Notes under the pieces: generated by a model
What the model was told of the DNA's origin: nothing
What the model saw: only the letters and a program-made list of their open reading frames with translations
Database searches by the model: none
Assembly (NCBI RefSeq): GCF_044359855.1
Contig: NZ_CP132291.1
Coordinates: 3,720,001-3,784,000 of the forward strand
Direction of reading: 5' to 3'
DNA length: 64,000 nt
Source of the DNA: Rummeliibacillus pycnus_A
GTDB taxonomy: Bacteria; Bacillota; Bacilli; Bacillales_A; Planococcaceae
Shown: positions 41,287-50,310 of the stretch, in pieces
Layout of the letters: every line of letters starts with the position of its first letter
Numbering within the stretch: the stretch's first letter is position 1
Position numbers and translations under genes: made by a program

Positions 41287-42069
41287 ATGAATGCAACTAT
41301 TATTGAAGAACAAGTATCGCAACTAAAAAATAATATTTTAAAGCAATTGCATCATAGAACGCTCCTTCAATTTACAGGTCAGCCAGTTATTGAAGATGAT
41401 CAACTGTTATATTTATTGTTACCAAAATTAAATGGTGAACAATGGTCACAACAACTAGATTTTGCAGCGAGCGCAGTAGCAATGATTTATGCTGCTTTAC
41501 ATGGGCATGAACTTATCGATGAACAAGAAGCTACATCGAAAAGTCAACAGCTTACAGTGCTTGGAGGAGACTATTATAGCGGTATGTATTACACAACACT
41601 TGCTGCAATCTCAGATATTCAGCTGATTCGTTCTTTATCGGGAGCAGTCGTTAAAATTAGTGAATGTAAGACTGCTGTTTATGAACCAGAAAAACGTAAC
41701 CTTGAAGAATGGTTTGAAGCTATTCGAGTGATTGAAGCAATGGCTACCCAACAATTTATGAAACGATATGACTTTGACTGCTATATTGAAATTGCAGAAC
41801 TTGGTTTGGTCTTAGCAAGATTTAAACGGGAAATGAAGCAATGGCAAGAAACGCATCAAAAGACACGTTTTATGAAAATTTTGGAGCAACATGAAGAGTA
41901 TGTAAGTATGTCTTATGAGCAAATTCTTCAACATCAAATTTCTGATCTTTCATCTAAATTAATTCGAAGTATTAAATCTTCTCCGATTCTACTAGATGAA
42001 GTGAAAACAATAATGTTACAGCATATTGAAAGTGATGTCCGAGAACATCAAACGATGAGAGAAGGTTGA
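41287..42069 (+). CDS. hepS: Heptaprenyl diphosphate synthase component I (HepS)
   Basis: HepS is the non-catalytic small subunit of the heterodimeric enzyme that makes the C35 side chain of menaquinone-7. The 260-residue helical protein has the family stretch LDFAASAVAMIYAALHGHEL and VLGGDYYSGMYYTTLA, without the DDxxD motifs that lie in HepT. The hepS-menG-hepT order with short spacing is the standard Bacillus operon. Confidence 0.9.
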   Translation: MNATIIEEQVSQLKNNILKQLHHRTLLQFTGQPVIEDDQLLYLLLPKLNGEQWSQQLDFAASAVAMIYAALHGHELIDEQEATSKSQQLTVLGGDYYSGMYYTTLAAISDIQLIRSLSGAVVKISECKTAVYEPEKRNLEEWFEAIRVIEAMATQQFMKRYDFDCYIEIAELGLVLARFKREMKQWQETHQKTRFMKILEQHEEYVSMSYEQILQHQISDLSSKLIRSIKSSPILLDEVKTIMLQHIESDVREHQTMREG

Positions 42070-42075
42070 GTATTA

Positions 42076-42783
42076 GTGTCACCACAATCGAAAGAAGAAC
42101 GTGTACATGAAGTTTTTGAAAACATTTCCGATAGTTACGACAAGATGAACTCTGTCATCAGTTTCCAAATGCATAAAAACTGGCGCAAAGATACGATGAA
42201 TCATATTGCGGTTAAACCAGGTTCTAAGGCTCTTGATGTTTGCTGTGGAACGGCAGATTGGACTATTGCACTTGCAGAAGCTACAGGGGAAACTGGACAT
42301 GTAACGGGCCTAGATTTTAGTCAAAATATGTTGAATGTTGGAATTGAAAAAACAAAATCTATAAAACAAATTGAGTTGATACAAGGAAATGCAATGGAAT
42401 TACCATTTCCTGATAACACTTTTGACTATGTAACAATTGGCTTTGGATTACGAAATGTTCCTGATTATATGCAAGTACTTCGAGAAATGAAACGTGTAGT
42501 AAAACCAGGTGGTAAAGTCGTGTGCCTTGAAACTTCACAATCAGAAATTCCGGGCTATCGTCAACTATTTCGTTTCTATTTCCGTTATGTAATGCCATTG
42601 TTCGGTAAACTCTTTGCAAAAAGTTATAAAGAATACTCATGGTTACAAGAATCAGCTAATGACTTTCCAGGTATGAAAAAGTTAAAGAAAATGTTTGAAG
42701 AAGCTGGTTTACAAAATGTAACTTATAAATCTTATAGCGGTGGAGCTGCTGCTATGCATATGGGCTTTAAAAAAGAAATCTAG
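42076..42783 (+). CDS. menG: Demethylmenaquinone methyltransferase MenG (UbiE)
   Basis: MenG makes the last methylation in menaquinone synthesis. The 235-residue Rossmann methyltransferase shows the SAM motif LDVCCGTADWTIALA (about residues 53-67) and the UbiE signature YDKMNSVISFQMHKNWR near the start. DNTFDYVTIGFGLRNVPDY is a further family block. It begins with GTG at 42076, seven bases after the hepS stop, with AGAAGG inside hepS as ribosome site. Confidence 0.95.
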   Translation: MSPQSKEERVHEVFENISDSYDKMNSVISFQMHKNWRKDTMNHIAVKPGSKALDVCCGTADWTIALAEATGETGHVTGLDFSQNMLNVGIEKTKSIKQIELIQGNAMELPFPDNTFDYVTIGFGLRNVPDYMQVLREMKRVVKPGGKVVCLETSQSEIPGYRQLFRFYFRYVMPLFGKLFAKSYKEYSWLQESANDFPGMKKLKKMFEEAGLQNVTYKSYSGGAAAMHMGFKKEI

Positions 42784-42804
42784 TGTGGGAGAAGGTTTAT
42801 ACGC

Positions 42805-43779
42805 GTGGAAAAGATGAAGTTAAAACTTCTTTATGCTGATTTACAATCAGACATAAGAATCATCGAAAAAGAATTAGAAACAGCGTTGGATTCATCTTCA
42901 CACTATTTGAAAGATGCCTCTCTCCATTTGCTGAAAGCTGGAGGGAAACGTATTCGTCCAGTCTTTGTTTTGCTAGGTGCAAAATTTGGTCAATACGATA
43001 TTCATCAAATGAAGAATGTAGCGGTACCGCTAGAGTTAATCCACATGGCTTCTCTTGTACATGATGATGTAATTGATGATTCAGAACTTCGAAGAGGTCG
43101 CCCGACAGTTAAATCACAATGGAATAATCGTGTAGCTATGTATACAGGAGATTTTATATTTGCTAAAGCTTTAGAATATATGACCAAAATTGAAACTCAA
43201 AAGGCACATGAAATTCTATCAAATACAATGGTCGAAATTTGTCTAGGTGAAATTATTCAAATTGAAGATAAAATGCACTTAGAGCAAAATATTAGAGACT
43301 ATTTCCGACGTATAAAGCGCAAAACGGCATTATTAATTTCGTCTAGTTGCCATTTAGGTGCTGTTGCTGCTGGAGCAGAAGAGCAGGTTGCAAATCATTT
43401 AAAGCGCTTTGGGTATTATGTTGGAATGTCGTTTCAAATTATTGATGATATCCTTGATTTAACTGCAACAGATAAACAACTTGGTAAACCAGCGGGCAGT
43501 GATCTTATGCAAGGTAATATCACACTTCCAGTTTTATTAGTAAAAGACGATGCTGATATTCGTCCATTGATTGATAAGGCATTAGAAGGTACGATGAATG
43601 AAGACGAAAGACAAGCTTTTTTGAAAAAAATCCGAAAATCAGATGCTATCGAGGAATCTTATCATATTAGTAATCTTTATTTACAAAAAGCTTTGGAAGA
43701 AATAGATGCATTACCTAATAACTCTGTTAAAAAATCTCTAAGAGATATTGCTTTATATATGGGGAAACGTAAATTTTAA
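42805..43779 (+). CDS. hepT: Heptaprenyl diphosphate synthase component II (HepT)
   Basis: HepT is the catalytic subunit that condenses isopentenyl diphosphate with an allylic primer to C35. The two aspartate-rich motifs are VHDDVIDD (about residues 88-95) and IIDDILD (about 214-220), with GGKRIRP near residue 46. The 324-residue start is GTG 42805, nine bases after GGGAGAAGG; ATG 42814 is an alternative. It closes the hepS-menG-hepT unit that feeds electrons to the QcrABC complex. Confidence 0.94.
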   Translation: MEKMKLKLLYADLQSDIRIIEKELETALDSSSHYLKDASLHLLKAGGKRIRPVFVLLGAKFGQYDIHQMKNVAVPLELIHMASLVHDDVIDDSELRRGRPTVKSQWNNRVAMYTGDFIFAKALEYMTKIETQKAHEILSNTMVEICLGEIIQIEDKMHLEQNIRDYFRRIKRKTALLISSSCHLGAVAAGAEEQVANHLKRFGYYVGMSFQIIDDILDLTATDKQLGKPAGSDLMQGNITLPVLLVKDDADIRPLIDKALEGTMNEDERQAFLKKIRKSDAIEESYHISNLYLQKALEEIDALPNNSVKKSLRDIALYMGKRKF

Positions 43780-43868
43780 CAGTAAATCTTGAACAATATG
43801 TCGTTCAATGATAATATTTTCAAGTAGGGTCTAAACCCTAGATAATCTTAAGGAGTTGTAATTTTACA

Positions 43869-44288
43869 ATGGCTATTCAAAAAACATTTTTAATGGTAAA
43901 ACCAGACGGTGTTAATCGTCAATTAGTTGGTGACATCGTAGACCGTTTCGAACGTAAAGGTTTCGTACTTAAAGGTGCTAAACTTATGACAATCTCTAAA
44001 GAGCTTGCTGAAAAACACTACGCTGAACACGCAGAACGTCCTTTCTTTGGTGAATTAGTAGAATTCATCACATCAGGTCCAGTTTTTGCAATGGTATGGG
44101 AAGGCGAAAACGTTATCGCTACTGCACGTCTTATGATGGGCGCTACTAACCCAGCTGAATCTCAACCAGGAACAATTCGTGGTGACTACGCTACAACAGT
44201 ATCAGAAAACGTAATCCACGGTTCTGACTCATTAGCTTCAGCAGAACGCGAAATTGGTTTATTCTTCAAAGCAGACGAATTACACTAG
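43869..44288 (+). CDS. ndk: Nucleoside diphosphate kinase
   Basis: Ndk equilibrates nucleoside triphosphate pools through a phosphohistidine. The 139-residue protein opens with KTFLMVKPDGVNRQLVG and carries the active histidine H117 in NVIHGSDSLASAEREI. AAGGAG lies before the ATG. It stands between hepT and cheR as in B. subtilis and ends in a strong terminator. Confidence 0.97.
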   Translation: MAIQKTFLMVKPDGVNRQLVGDIVDRFERKGFVLKGAKLMTISKELAEKHYAEHAERPFFGELVEFITSGPVFAMVWEGENVIATARLMMGATNPAESQPGTIRGDYATTVSENVIHGSDSLASAEREIGLFFKADELH

Positions 44289-44293
44289 TTTCT

Positions 44294-44331
44294 AAAAAAC
44301 TGTTCATCTTTTGGATGAACAGTTTTTTTAT
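44294..44331 (+). terminator. Terminator after ndk
   Basis: AAAACTGTTCATC (44296-44308) pairs with GATGAACAGTTTT (44314-44326) around a short loop, followed by TTTT. Confidence 0.88.
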
Positions 44332-44366
44332 ACTATATTTTTTCAATAATCTCTCAATTTATTCTA

Positions 44367-44395
44367 TTTATGAATTATACTCAATTCGGTATAAT
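44367..44395 (+). promoter_or_regulatory. Possible sigma-A promoter of cheR
   Basis: A perfect TATAAT (44390-44395) lies 34 bases before the cheR start. The hexamer 17 bases upstream is TTTATG (44367-44372), a weak -35 match. Confidence 0.4.
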
Positions 44396-44428
44396 AGATA
44401 TAGGACTAAAGAGAGGAAAGAGACTCAT

Positions 44429-45199
44429 ATGACTGATTACGAAGAATTTATTACAAATATTAAACGTAAGACTGGCATCGACTTAGCTTTATATAAAGAA
44501 GCGCAAATGAAAAGACGATTGACTTCTCTTTATGAAAAAAGAGGGTTCAATAGTTTTAGTGAATTTTTCAAAGGTATTGAAAAAAATCGTGAACTTCTCG
44601 ATGAATTTTTAGATCGAATGACGATTAATGTATCAGAATTTTATCGAAATGGAAAGCGTTGGGAAGTACTGCAAGATAAAATATTTCCTAGACTTTTACA
44701 AAGTAATAAGAGACTAAAAATCTGGAGCGCAGCATGTTCAACTGGTGAGGAGCCTTATTCTTTAGCAATGGTATTATCAAATTATCTGCCTTTATCTCAA
44801 ATTTCCATTTTGGCAACTGATTTAGATGAAAATGCTATTGCAAAAGCAAAAGCGGGTGTTTATCCAGAACGCTCAATTACAGAAGTTCCTGCTAATATTA
44901 AAACAAAGTATTTTGATAAAGAAGGCTCATTTTATAAAGTGAAAGATGAGATTAAGAGAACAGTGACATTCAAGAAGCATAATCTATTAAAGGACGCCTA
45001 CGATCATCATTATGATTTAATTGTGTGTAGAAATGTGATGATTTATTTCACAGAAGAGGCAAAAGATCAAATCTACCAAAACTTTAGCAATTCTCTTCGT
45101 TCAGGTGGAGTGCTATTTGTTGGAAGTACAGAGCAAATTTTTAATCCATCAAGATATTCATTTGATATAGAAGATACATTCTTTTATAAGAAAATGTAA
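44429..45199 (+). CDS. cheR: Chemotaxis methyltransferase CheR
   Basis: CheR methylates glutamates of chemoreceptors. An N-terminal helical domain (about residues 1-75, RKTGIDLALYKEAQMKRRL) precedes the SAM-binding domain with IWSAACSTGEEPYSLAM and YDLIVCRNVMIYF. The 256-residue length equals that of B. subtilis CheR. The frame extends upstream to 44315 through the ndk terminator, but GAGAGGAAAGAG before ATG 44429 gives the proper start. It is the only chemotaxis gene here, at the same isolated place as in B. subtilis. Confidence 0.95.
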   Translation: MTDYEEFITNIKRKTGIDLALYKEAQMKRRLTSLYEKRGFNSFSEFFKGIEKNRELLDEFLDRMTINVSEFYRNGKRWEVLQDKIFPRLLQSNKRLKIWSAACSTGEEPYSLAMVLSNYLPLSQISILATDLDENAIAKAKAGVYPERSITEVPANIKTKYFDKEGSFYKVKDEIKRTVTFKKHNLLKDAYDHHYDLIVCRNVMIYFTEEAKDQIYQNFSNSLRSGGVLFVGSTEQIFNPSRYSFDIEDTFFYKKM

Positions 45200-45231
45200 A
45201 AACTACATATATTCTATGCAAAACTTCAAAG

Positions 45232-45270
45232 TCGCTTTTCGAATATTATTTGAGAAAAGCGGTTTTTTTT
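45232..45270 (+). terminator. Terminator after cheR
   Basis: CGCTTTTC (45233-45240) pairs with GAGAAAAGCG (45252-45261), followed by nine T. Confidence 0.85.
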
Positions 45271-45440
45271 TAAGGGAACACATCTGTATCAGCTGAAGTG
45301 ATTACAAGGTACAGGATAATAGATATAAAATATAAATTGAATGATTATTATTAAAATTCCAGTAAACATACTGCTTTTTTACAGTAAAATGTGTTATAGT
45401 GAAAAACATATACTTTAACGAGTTGAAGGGAGAAAGTGTT

Positions 45441-46622
45441 ATGCGATATTTAACAGCAGGAGAATCACATGGACCACAACTAACAACCATTATAGAAGGT
45501 TTACCAGCTCAGTTACCATTAACTGCTGAGATGATTAATAAAGAATTAAAACGACGTCAAGGAGGTCATGGTAGAGGACGCCGTATGCAAATTGAAACAG
45601 ATACTGTAGAAATTACTTCTGGTGTTCGTCATGGCAAAACACTTGGCTCTCCAGTTACTTTAGTTGTAAAAAATGATGATTGGACCCATTGGACAAAAAT
45701 TATGGGAGCAGAACCTCTTCCAGAGGGCGTCAATCCAGATGATATAAAAAGAAAAATTACAAGACCTCGCCCAGGCCATGCAGACTTAGTAGGTGGGATG
45801 AAATATGGACATCGTGATTTAAGAAATGTACTTGAACGTTCATCTGCAAGGGAAACAACTGTCCGTGTGGCAGTTGGAGCTGTAGCAAAAGCATTATTAA
45901 ATGAACTTGGAATCCGTATTGTATCTCACGTAACAGAAATTGGTGGGATTATTGCAGATCGACAAACAACTGTTGGTAAATCCGCAAATGAGATCCGTGA
46001 AATTATCGAAGAGGATCCATGTTATTGTGCAGATCCTGAAGCTTCCGCGAAGATGGTTGAGGCCATTGACGCTACGAAAAAAGCAGGTGACTCAATTGGT
46101 GGTATTGTAGAAGTAATTGTAGAAGGCATACCTGCTGGAATTGGATCATATGTACAGTATGATCGCAAACTAGATGCCAAATTAGCAGCAGCCATGTTAA
46201 GTATTAATGCTTTTAAAGGCGTTGAATTTGGTCTAGGGTTCGATATGGCACACTTAAAGGGTAGTGAAGTTCACGATGAAATAATTTGGTCAGAAGAAAA
46301 TGGCTATACACGTCGCACCAATCGCCTTGGAGGACTTGAAGGTGGGATGTCTACAGGAATGCCAATTGTTGTACGTGGAGTTATGAAACCAATCCCTACA
46401 TTATATAAACCACTACAAAGTGTAGATATTGATACCAAAGAACCCTTCAAAGCAAGTGTAGAACGTTCAGATAGCTGTGCTGTTCCTGCAGCTTCAGTCG
46501 TTGCTGAACATGTAATTGCATTTGAAACTGCAAAAGCAATCGTTGAACAATTCCACAGTGATCAAATATCACAACTAAAAGCACAAATTGAAGCCATGAA
46601 GCAATATACGAAGGAGTTTTAA
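45441..46622 (+). CDS. aroC: Chorismate synthase
   Basis: This enzyme (aroF in B. subtilis) forms chorismate from 5-enolpyruvylshikimate 3-phosphate with reduced FMN. MRYLTAGESHGPQLTTIIEG is the canonical start, and GRGRRMQIE, RPGHADLVG and SSARETTVRVAVGAV are family signatures. The 393-residue length is normal. GAAGGGAGAAAG precedes ATG 45441; the frame extends upstream to 45399 without need. It heads the aromatic supraoperon aroC-aroB-aroH-hisC-tyrA-aroA. Confidence 0.96.
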   Translation: MRYLTAGESHGPQLTTIIEGLPAQLPLTAEMINKELKRRQGGHGRGRRMQIETDTVEITSGVRHGKTLGSPVTLVVKNDDWTHWTKIMGAEPLPEGVNPDDIKRKITRPRPGHADLVGGMKYGHRDLRNVLERSSARETTVRVAVGAVAKALLNELGIRIVSHVTEIGGIIADRQTTVGKSANEIREIIEEDPCYCADPEASAKMVEAIDATKKAGDSIGGIVEVIVEGIPAGIGSYVQYDRKLDAKLAAAMLSINAFKGVEFGLGFDMAHLKGSEVHDEIIWSEENGYTRRTNRLGGLEGGMSTGMPIVVRGVMKPIPTLYKPLQSVDIDTKEPFKASVERSDSCAVPAASVVAEHVIAFETAKAIVEQFHSDQISQLKAQIEAMKQYTKEF

Positions 46623-46624
46623 AA

Positions 46625-47719
46625 ATGAATATTCCTGTTAAAGCACAATCACATGCTTATGAAGTACAAATTGGCAGTGGTAACTTAACTAAAGCCATTC
46701 AATCATTGGAAGAAACAATTGCAAAAGCAGATTGTCTAATTGTTTTTACGGATGAACATATATGGCAAATTCATAAAGAAAAGTTCACAAATGATTTTCC
46801 ATATCCATTTGAAGTTTTTGTTTTACCAGGTGGGGAAGCGTGTAAAACTTTCGACAATTACTTTGCTGCTCAATCTTTTTTACTAGAACAAAAATGTACA
46901 CGTAAATCATTCCTATTTGCTTTTGGTGGTGGAGCTGTAGGTGATTTAACAGGATTCGTGGCTGCAACATTTATGAGAGGTGTACCATTCATACAAATAC
47001 CAACGACCATACTTGCTCATGATAGTGCGGTAGGTGGTAAAACAGCTATAAACCATCCATTAGGAAAAAATATGATTGGAGCTTTTTATCAACCGAAAAG
47101 TGTCATTTTTGATATTGATTTTCTTGAGAGTTTACCAGAGCGTGAGGTTCGATCTGGAATGTCTGAAGTTATAAAACATGCTTTAATTTCAGACGAAAAA
47201 TGGTTACATCAATTAATGGGCTTCAGGTCTATTCTTGGTTTATCCAAAGAACAATTAGAGAAAAATCTAGAACAAGGTATTCGTGTGAAGGCTAATATTG
47301 TGGAACAAGATGAGGAAGAGCATTCTGTTCGTAAATATTTGAATTTTGGTCATACATATGGTCATGCGATGGAGGCAGCATCTGGTTTTGGGAAATTAGC
47401 TCACGGTGAGGCTGTGATGATTGGAATGGTGTATGCTTTACTACTTAGCGAACGCTATGGTGAGGTAACACGTAAGTTTACAAAGGAATTTTTACAATTT
47501 GCATTGAGAAATGGTTATCCATTTGACGCAGTAGCAAAATTCACCTTCGAAGAACTACTAGTTTTTTTGATGAAAGATAAAAAGGCAGAATATGGCGAAT
47601 TACAATTTGTCCTATTACAAAAGATTGGTCAACCATTTGTGCAAAAAATTTCGCAAGATGAATGTCGTGAAATTGATCTTCTTTTAAGAGAGTTGGTAGA
47701 GGAGGTAGCTTATGATTAG
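46625..47719 (+). CDS. aroB: 3-dehydroquinate synthase
   Basis: AroB cyclises DAHP to dehydroquinate using NAD and a divalent metal. FGGGAVGDLTGFVAATFMRG (about residues 99-118) binds NAD; IPTTILAHDSAVGGKTAINH and the metal ligands in LNFGHTYGHAMEA (about 239-251) follow. The length is 364 residues. AAGGAG inside the aroC end serves as ribosome site two bases after the aroC stop. It overlaps aroH by eight bases. Confidence 0.96.
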   Translation: MNIPVKAQSHAYEVQIGSGNLTKAIQSLEETIAKADCLIVFTDEHIWQIHKEKFTNDFPYPFEVFVLPGGEACKTFDNYFAAQSFLLEQKCTRKSFLFAFGGGAVGDLTGFVAATFMRGVPFIQIPTTILAHDSAVGGKTAINHPLGKNMIGAFYQPKSVIFDIDFLESLPEREVRSGMSEVIKHALISDEKWLHQLMGFRSILGLSKEQLEKNLEQGIRVKANIVEQDEEEHSVRKYLNFGHTYGHAMEAASGFGKLAHGEAVMIGMVYALLLSERYGEVTRKFTKEFLQFALRNGYPFDAVAKFTFEELLVFLMKDKKAEYGELQFVLLQKIGQPFVQKISQDECREIDLLLRELVEEVAYD

Positions 47720-48074
47720 AGGCATAAGAGGTGCCATTACAATTGAGCATGATGATGCAGATCTTGTTTTACAAGATACAACCAAATTAATGCAAAGTAT
47801 TATTGCAGCAAATCAAATTAATCCAGAAGATGTTGCTTCAGTTGTTATATCTACAACACCAGATATTGTCTCTGCATTTCCTGCAAAGGCAGTTCGTACA
47901 TTACCTAATTGGGATTATGTACCTGTTATGTGCATGCATGAGATGAATGTACCTGGGGCATTACCATTATGTATTCGAGCATTAGTACATGTAAATACGG
48001 AAGTTACACAAAAGGATATTCAACATATTTATTTAAATGATGCTGTTAAATTACGACCAGACTTAACAAAATAA
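47712..48074 (+). CDS. aroH: Chorismate mutase, AroH type
   Basis: The 120-residue trimeric chorismate mutase makes prephenate for tyrosine and phenylalanine. IRGIRGAITIE, SAFPAKAVRTLPNWDYVPVM and LCIRALVHVNT hold the active-site arginines and glutamate known from B. subtilis AroH. It overlaps the end of aroB. In B. subtilis trpEDCFBA follows aroH; here hisC follows after 27 bases. Confidence 0.95.
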   Translation: MIRGIRGAITIEHDDADLVLQDTTKLMQSIIAANQINPEDVASVVISTTPDIVSAFPAKAVRTLPNWDYVPVMCMHEMNVPGALPLCIRALVHVNTEVTQKDIQHIYLNDAVKLRPDLTK

Positions 48075-48101
48075 CCAAGTTGAGAAAGAGGAGATGGTTT
48101 T

Positions 48102-49202
48102 ATGAAATGGAAAGACCAAATTAATGGTATGCAAGCTTATCAACCAGGTAAATCAATTGATGAGGTCAAAAAAGAGTTCGGCTTAGATGAAATTGTCAAA
48201 TTAGCTTCAAATGAAAATCCTTTTGGTTGTTCTCCAAAAGTACATGAGTTTATCGCAAAAGAATCCATTAACTTCGCCCTCTATCCAGATGGGTATGCTA
48301 CTGATATGCGAGCAGCGGTTGCAAAGCATCTTGGAGTTTCAGGAGATGAACTAATCTTCGGAAATGGCTCAGATGAATTAATTAGCATTATTTCTCGTGC
48401 TCTATTACATCCTGGTGTAAATACAGTTATGGGGAATCCAACCTTTTCTCAATATGCATTAAATGCGAGAATTGAAGGTGCAGAAATTCGTGAGGTACCG
48501 TTAAACGATGGTAACCATAATTTAGATGCCATGCTCAAAGCAATTGACGAAAATACGGCAGTAGTTTGGGTATGTAGTCCAAATAATCCAACAGGTGTTG
48601 TGATTGAAGATGTAAGATTAAAAGCATTTTTAGATCAAGTTCCTAAAAATGTATTAGTAGTATTAGATGAAGCTTATTTTGAATATGTCACAAATGATAA
48701 TCACAAAGATACTATTTCATATATTCATGATTATTCAAACATCATTATTTTAAGAACTTTTTCTAAAGCTTACGGATTAGCTGCATTCCGTGTCGGTTAT
48801 GGAGCTGCAAACAAAGATATAATTGCGAAAATGGATCCAGTCCGTGGACCGTTTAATAATACAGTACTAAGCCAAGCTGTTATTCAAGTTGCTTTACAAG
48901 ATCAAGAATATATTGAAAAATGTCGCGTCGAAAATACAAAGGGCAAAAAGCAAATTGAAACTTATTGTGATGAACATGGCTTACACTACTATCCAACAGA
49001 TACGAATTTTATTTTAATTGAAGTAAAAGCTGACAGTGATGTTATATTCAAAAAATTAATGCAACGTGGTTTTATCATTAGAAGCGGTAATGCTCTTGGA
49101 ACACCAGGCTATATTCGAATCACAATTGGCACACAAACACAAAATGAAGGCTTACTAACACAATTAACAGCAATCTTAGAAGAAGAAGGCGTTATTGCTT
49201 GA
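48102..49202 (+). CDS. hisC: Histidinol-phosphate / aromatic aminotransferase
   Basis: This class I/II PLP aminotransferase acts in histidine synthesis and, in B. subtilis, also in tyrosine and phenylalanine synthesis. KLASNENPFGCSPKV is the typical start, NPTGVVI and LDEAYFEYV are cofactor motifs, and the PLP lysine is in LRTFSKAYGLAAFRVGY (about residue 224). The length of 366 is normal. AGAGGAG precedes the ATG. The stop overlaps the tyrA start by four bases. Confidence 0.95.
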   Translation: MKWKDQINGMQAYQPGKSIDEVKKEFGLDEIVKLASNENPFGCSPKVHEFIAKESINFALYPDGYATDMRAAVAKHLGVSGDELIFGNGSDELISIISRALLHPGVNTVMGNPTFSQYALNARIEGAEIREVPLNDGNHNLDAMLKAIDENTAVVWVCSPNNPTGVVIEDVRLKAFLDQVPKNVLVVLDEAYFEYVTNDNHKDTISYIHDYSNIIILRTFSKAYGLAAFRVGYGAANKDIIAKMDPVRGPFNNTVLSQAVIQVALQDQEYIEKCRVENTKGKKQIETYCDEHGLHYYPTDTNFILIEVKADSDVIFKKLMQRGFIIRSGNALGTPGYIRITIGTQTQNEGLLTQLTAILEEEGVIA

Positions 49203-50299
49203 AGCATACAGTCCTTGTCGTAGGGCTCGGCTTAATAGGCGGTTCAATCGCACTAGCTCTTCAAAAATCACCGAATGTTCGAGTGATTGGTTATGATGCA
49301 AATGATAATACCCTTCAAAGTGCTAAAGTGTTAGGTGTAGTGCAAGATGTGACGAAACAACCAGAGGTCGCAGTAAAAAATGTAGACATCCTACTTTTTG
49401 CGACACCTGTTAACGCCACGATTGAGTGGATGGAGAAAATGAAAACTTGGGATGTTCCCGAGAATTTGATAGTTACCGATACAGGAAGTACAAAATCACT
49501 GATTATGCAAAAGGCAGTAGAGTTAAAACAATTAGGTATTACATTTATTGGAGGACATCCAATGGCAGGCTCCCATAAAAGTGGAGTACTTGCTGCAAAG
49601 CCATACCTTTTTGAAAATGCTTATTATATGTTGACACCACATGAAGATGAGGACGATAGTAGAGTTCAGCAGTTAAAAGAGGTACTACAATATACGAGAG
49701 CAAAGCTTATGACGGTTTTAGCGGATACACATGATCAAATGACGTCTGTAGTGAGTCATTTTCCACATATTGTTGCAGCTTCTTTAGTTCATCAGCTGGC
49801 TCAAGAAAGTGAAGGTAATACCTTAACTAAGATGCTAGCGGCAGGTGGTTTTAGGGATATAACAAGAGTAGCTTCATCGAATCCGATATTATGGCGAGAT
49901 ATTACGCTTCAAAATCGTAAGCAAATCACAAATCAACTTGCTAACTGGCAACAGGAAATGTATAGAGTTCAAACACTTTTGGAAAGTGGGGACGATGTAC
50001 AAATTGAATCTTTTTTTGCAGAAGCAAAGAGTTTCAGAGACGATCTTCCTGTTACAGCACAGGGTGCACTTTATTCGACATATGATTTATATATTGATGT
50101 ACCTGACTATCCTGGTAGTATTGCTGAAATTACAGCATATTTAGCAGATGAGCGTATTAGTATCACGAATATCCGAATTGTAGAAACACGAGAAGATGTA
50201 TTTGGTATATTAGTAGTTAGTTTTCAAAATACAGAAGACAGAGAAAAAGCGGCTGCTTGTATCGAGAGACGCAGTCCATATGAGGTATATATTTCATAA
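49199..50299 (+). CDS. tyrA: Prephenate dehydrogenase with ACT domain
   Basis: TyrA oxidises prephenate to 4-hydroxyphenylpyruvate. The NAD loop VVGLGLIGGSIALAL lies at residues 6-20, the catalytic HPMAGSHKSG at about 121-130, and a C-terminal ACT domain begins near residue 295 (YIDVPDYPGSIAEITAYL), which suggests feedback by tyrosine or another amino acid. It starts with TTG at 49199, overlapping hisC by four bases. The length is 366 residues. Confidence 0.94.
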   Translation: MKHTVLVVGLGLIGGSIALALQKSPNVRVIGYDANDNTLQSAKVLGVVQDVTKQPEVAVKNVDILLFATPVNATIEWMEKMKTWDVPENLIVTDTGSTKSLIMQKAVELKQLGITFIGGHPMAGSHKSGVLAAKPYLFENAYYMLTPHEDEDDSRVQQLKEVLQYTRAKLMTVLADTHDQMTSVVSHFPHIVAASLVHQLAQESEGNTLTKMLAAGGFRDITRVASSNPILWRDITLQNRKQITNQLANWQQEMYRVQTLLESGDDVQIESFFAEAKSFRDDLPVTAQGALYSTYDLYIDVPDYPGSIAEITAYLADERISITNIRIVETREDVFGILVVSFQNTEDREKAAACIERRSPYEVYIS

Positions 50300-50310
50300 A
50301 GGTAGGTGCG

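Noticed and set aside
48060..48102. TRAP-binding site before hisC
   Set aside because: Only three GAG triplets occur, with irregular spacing; a functional site needs about nine to eleven.
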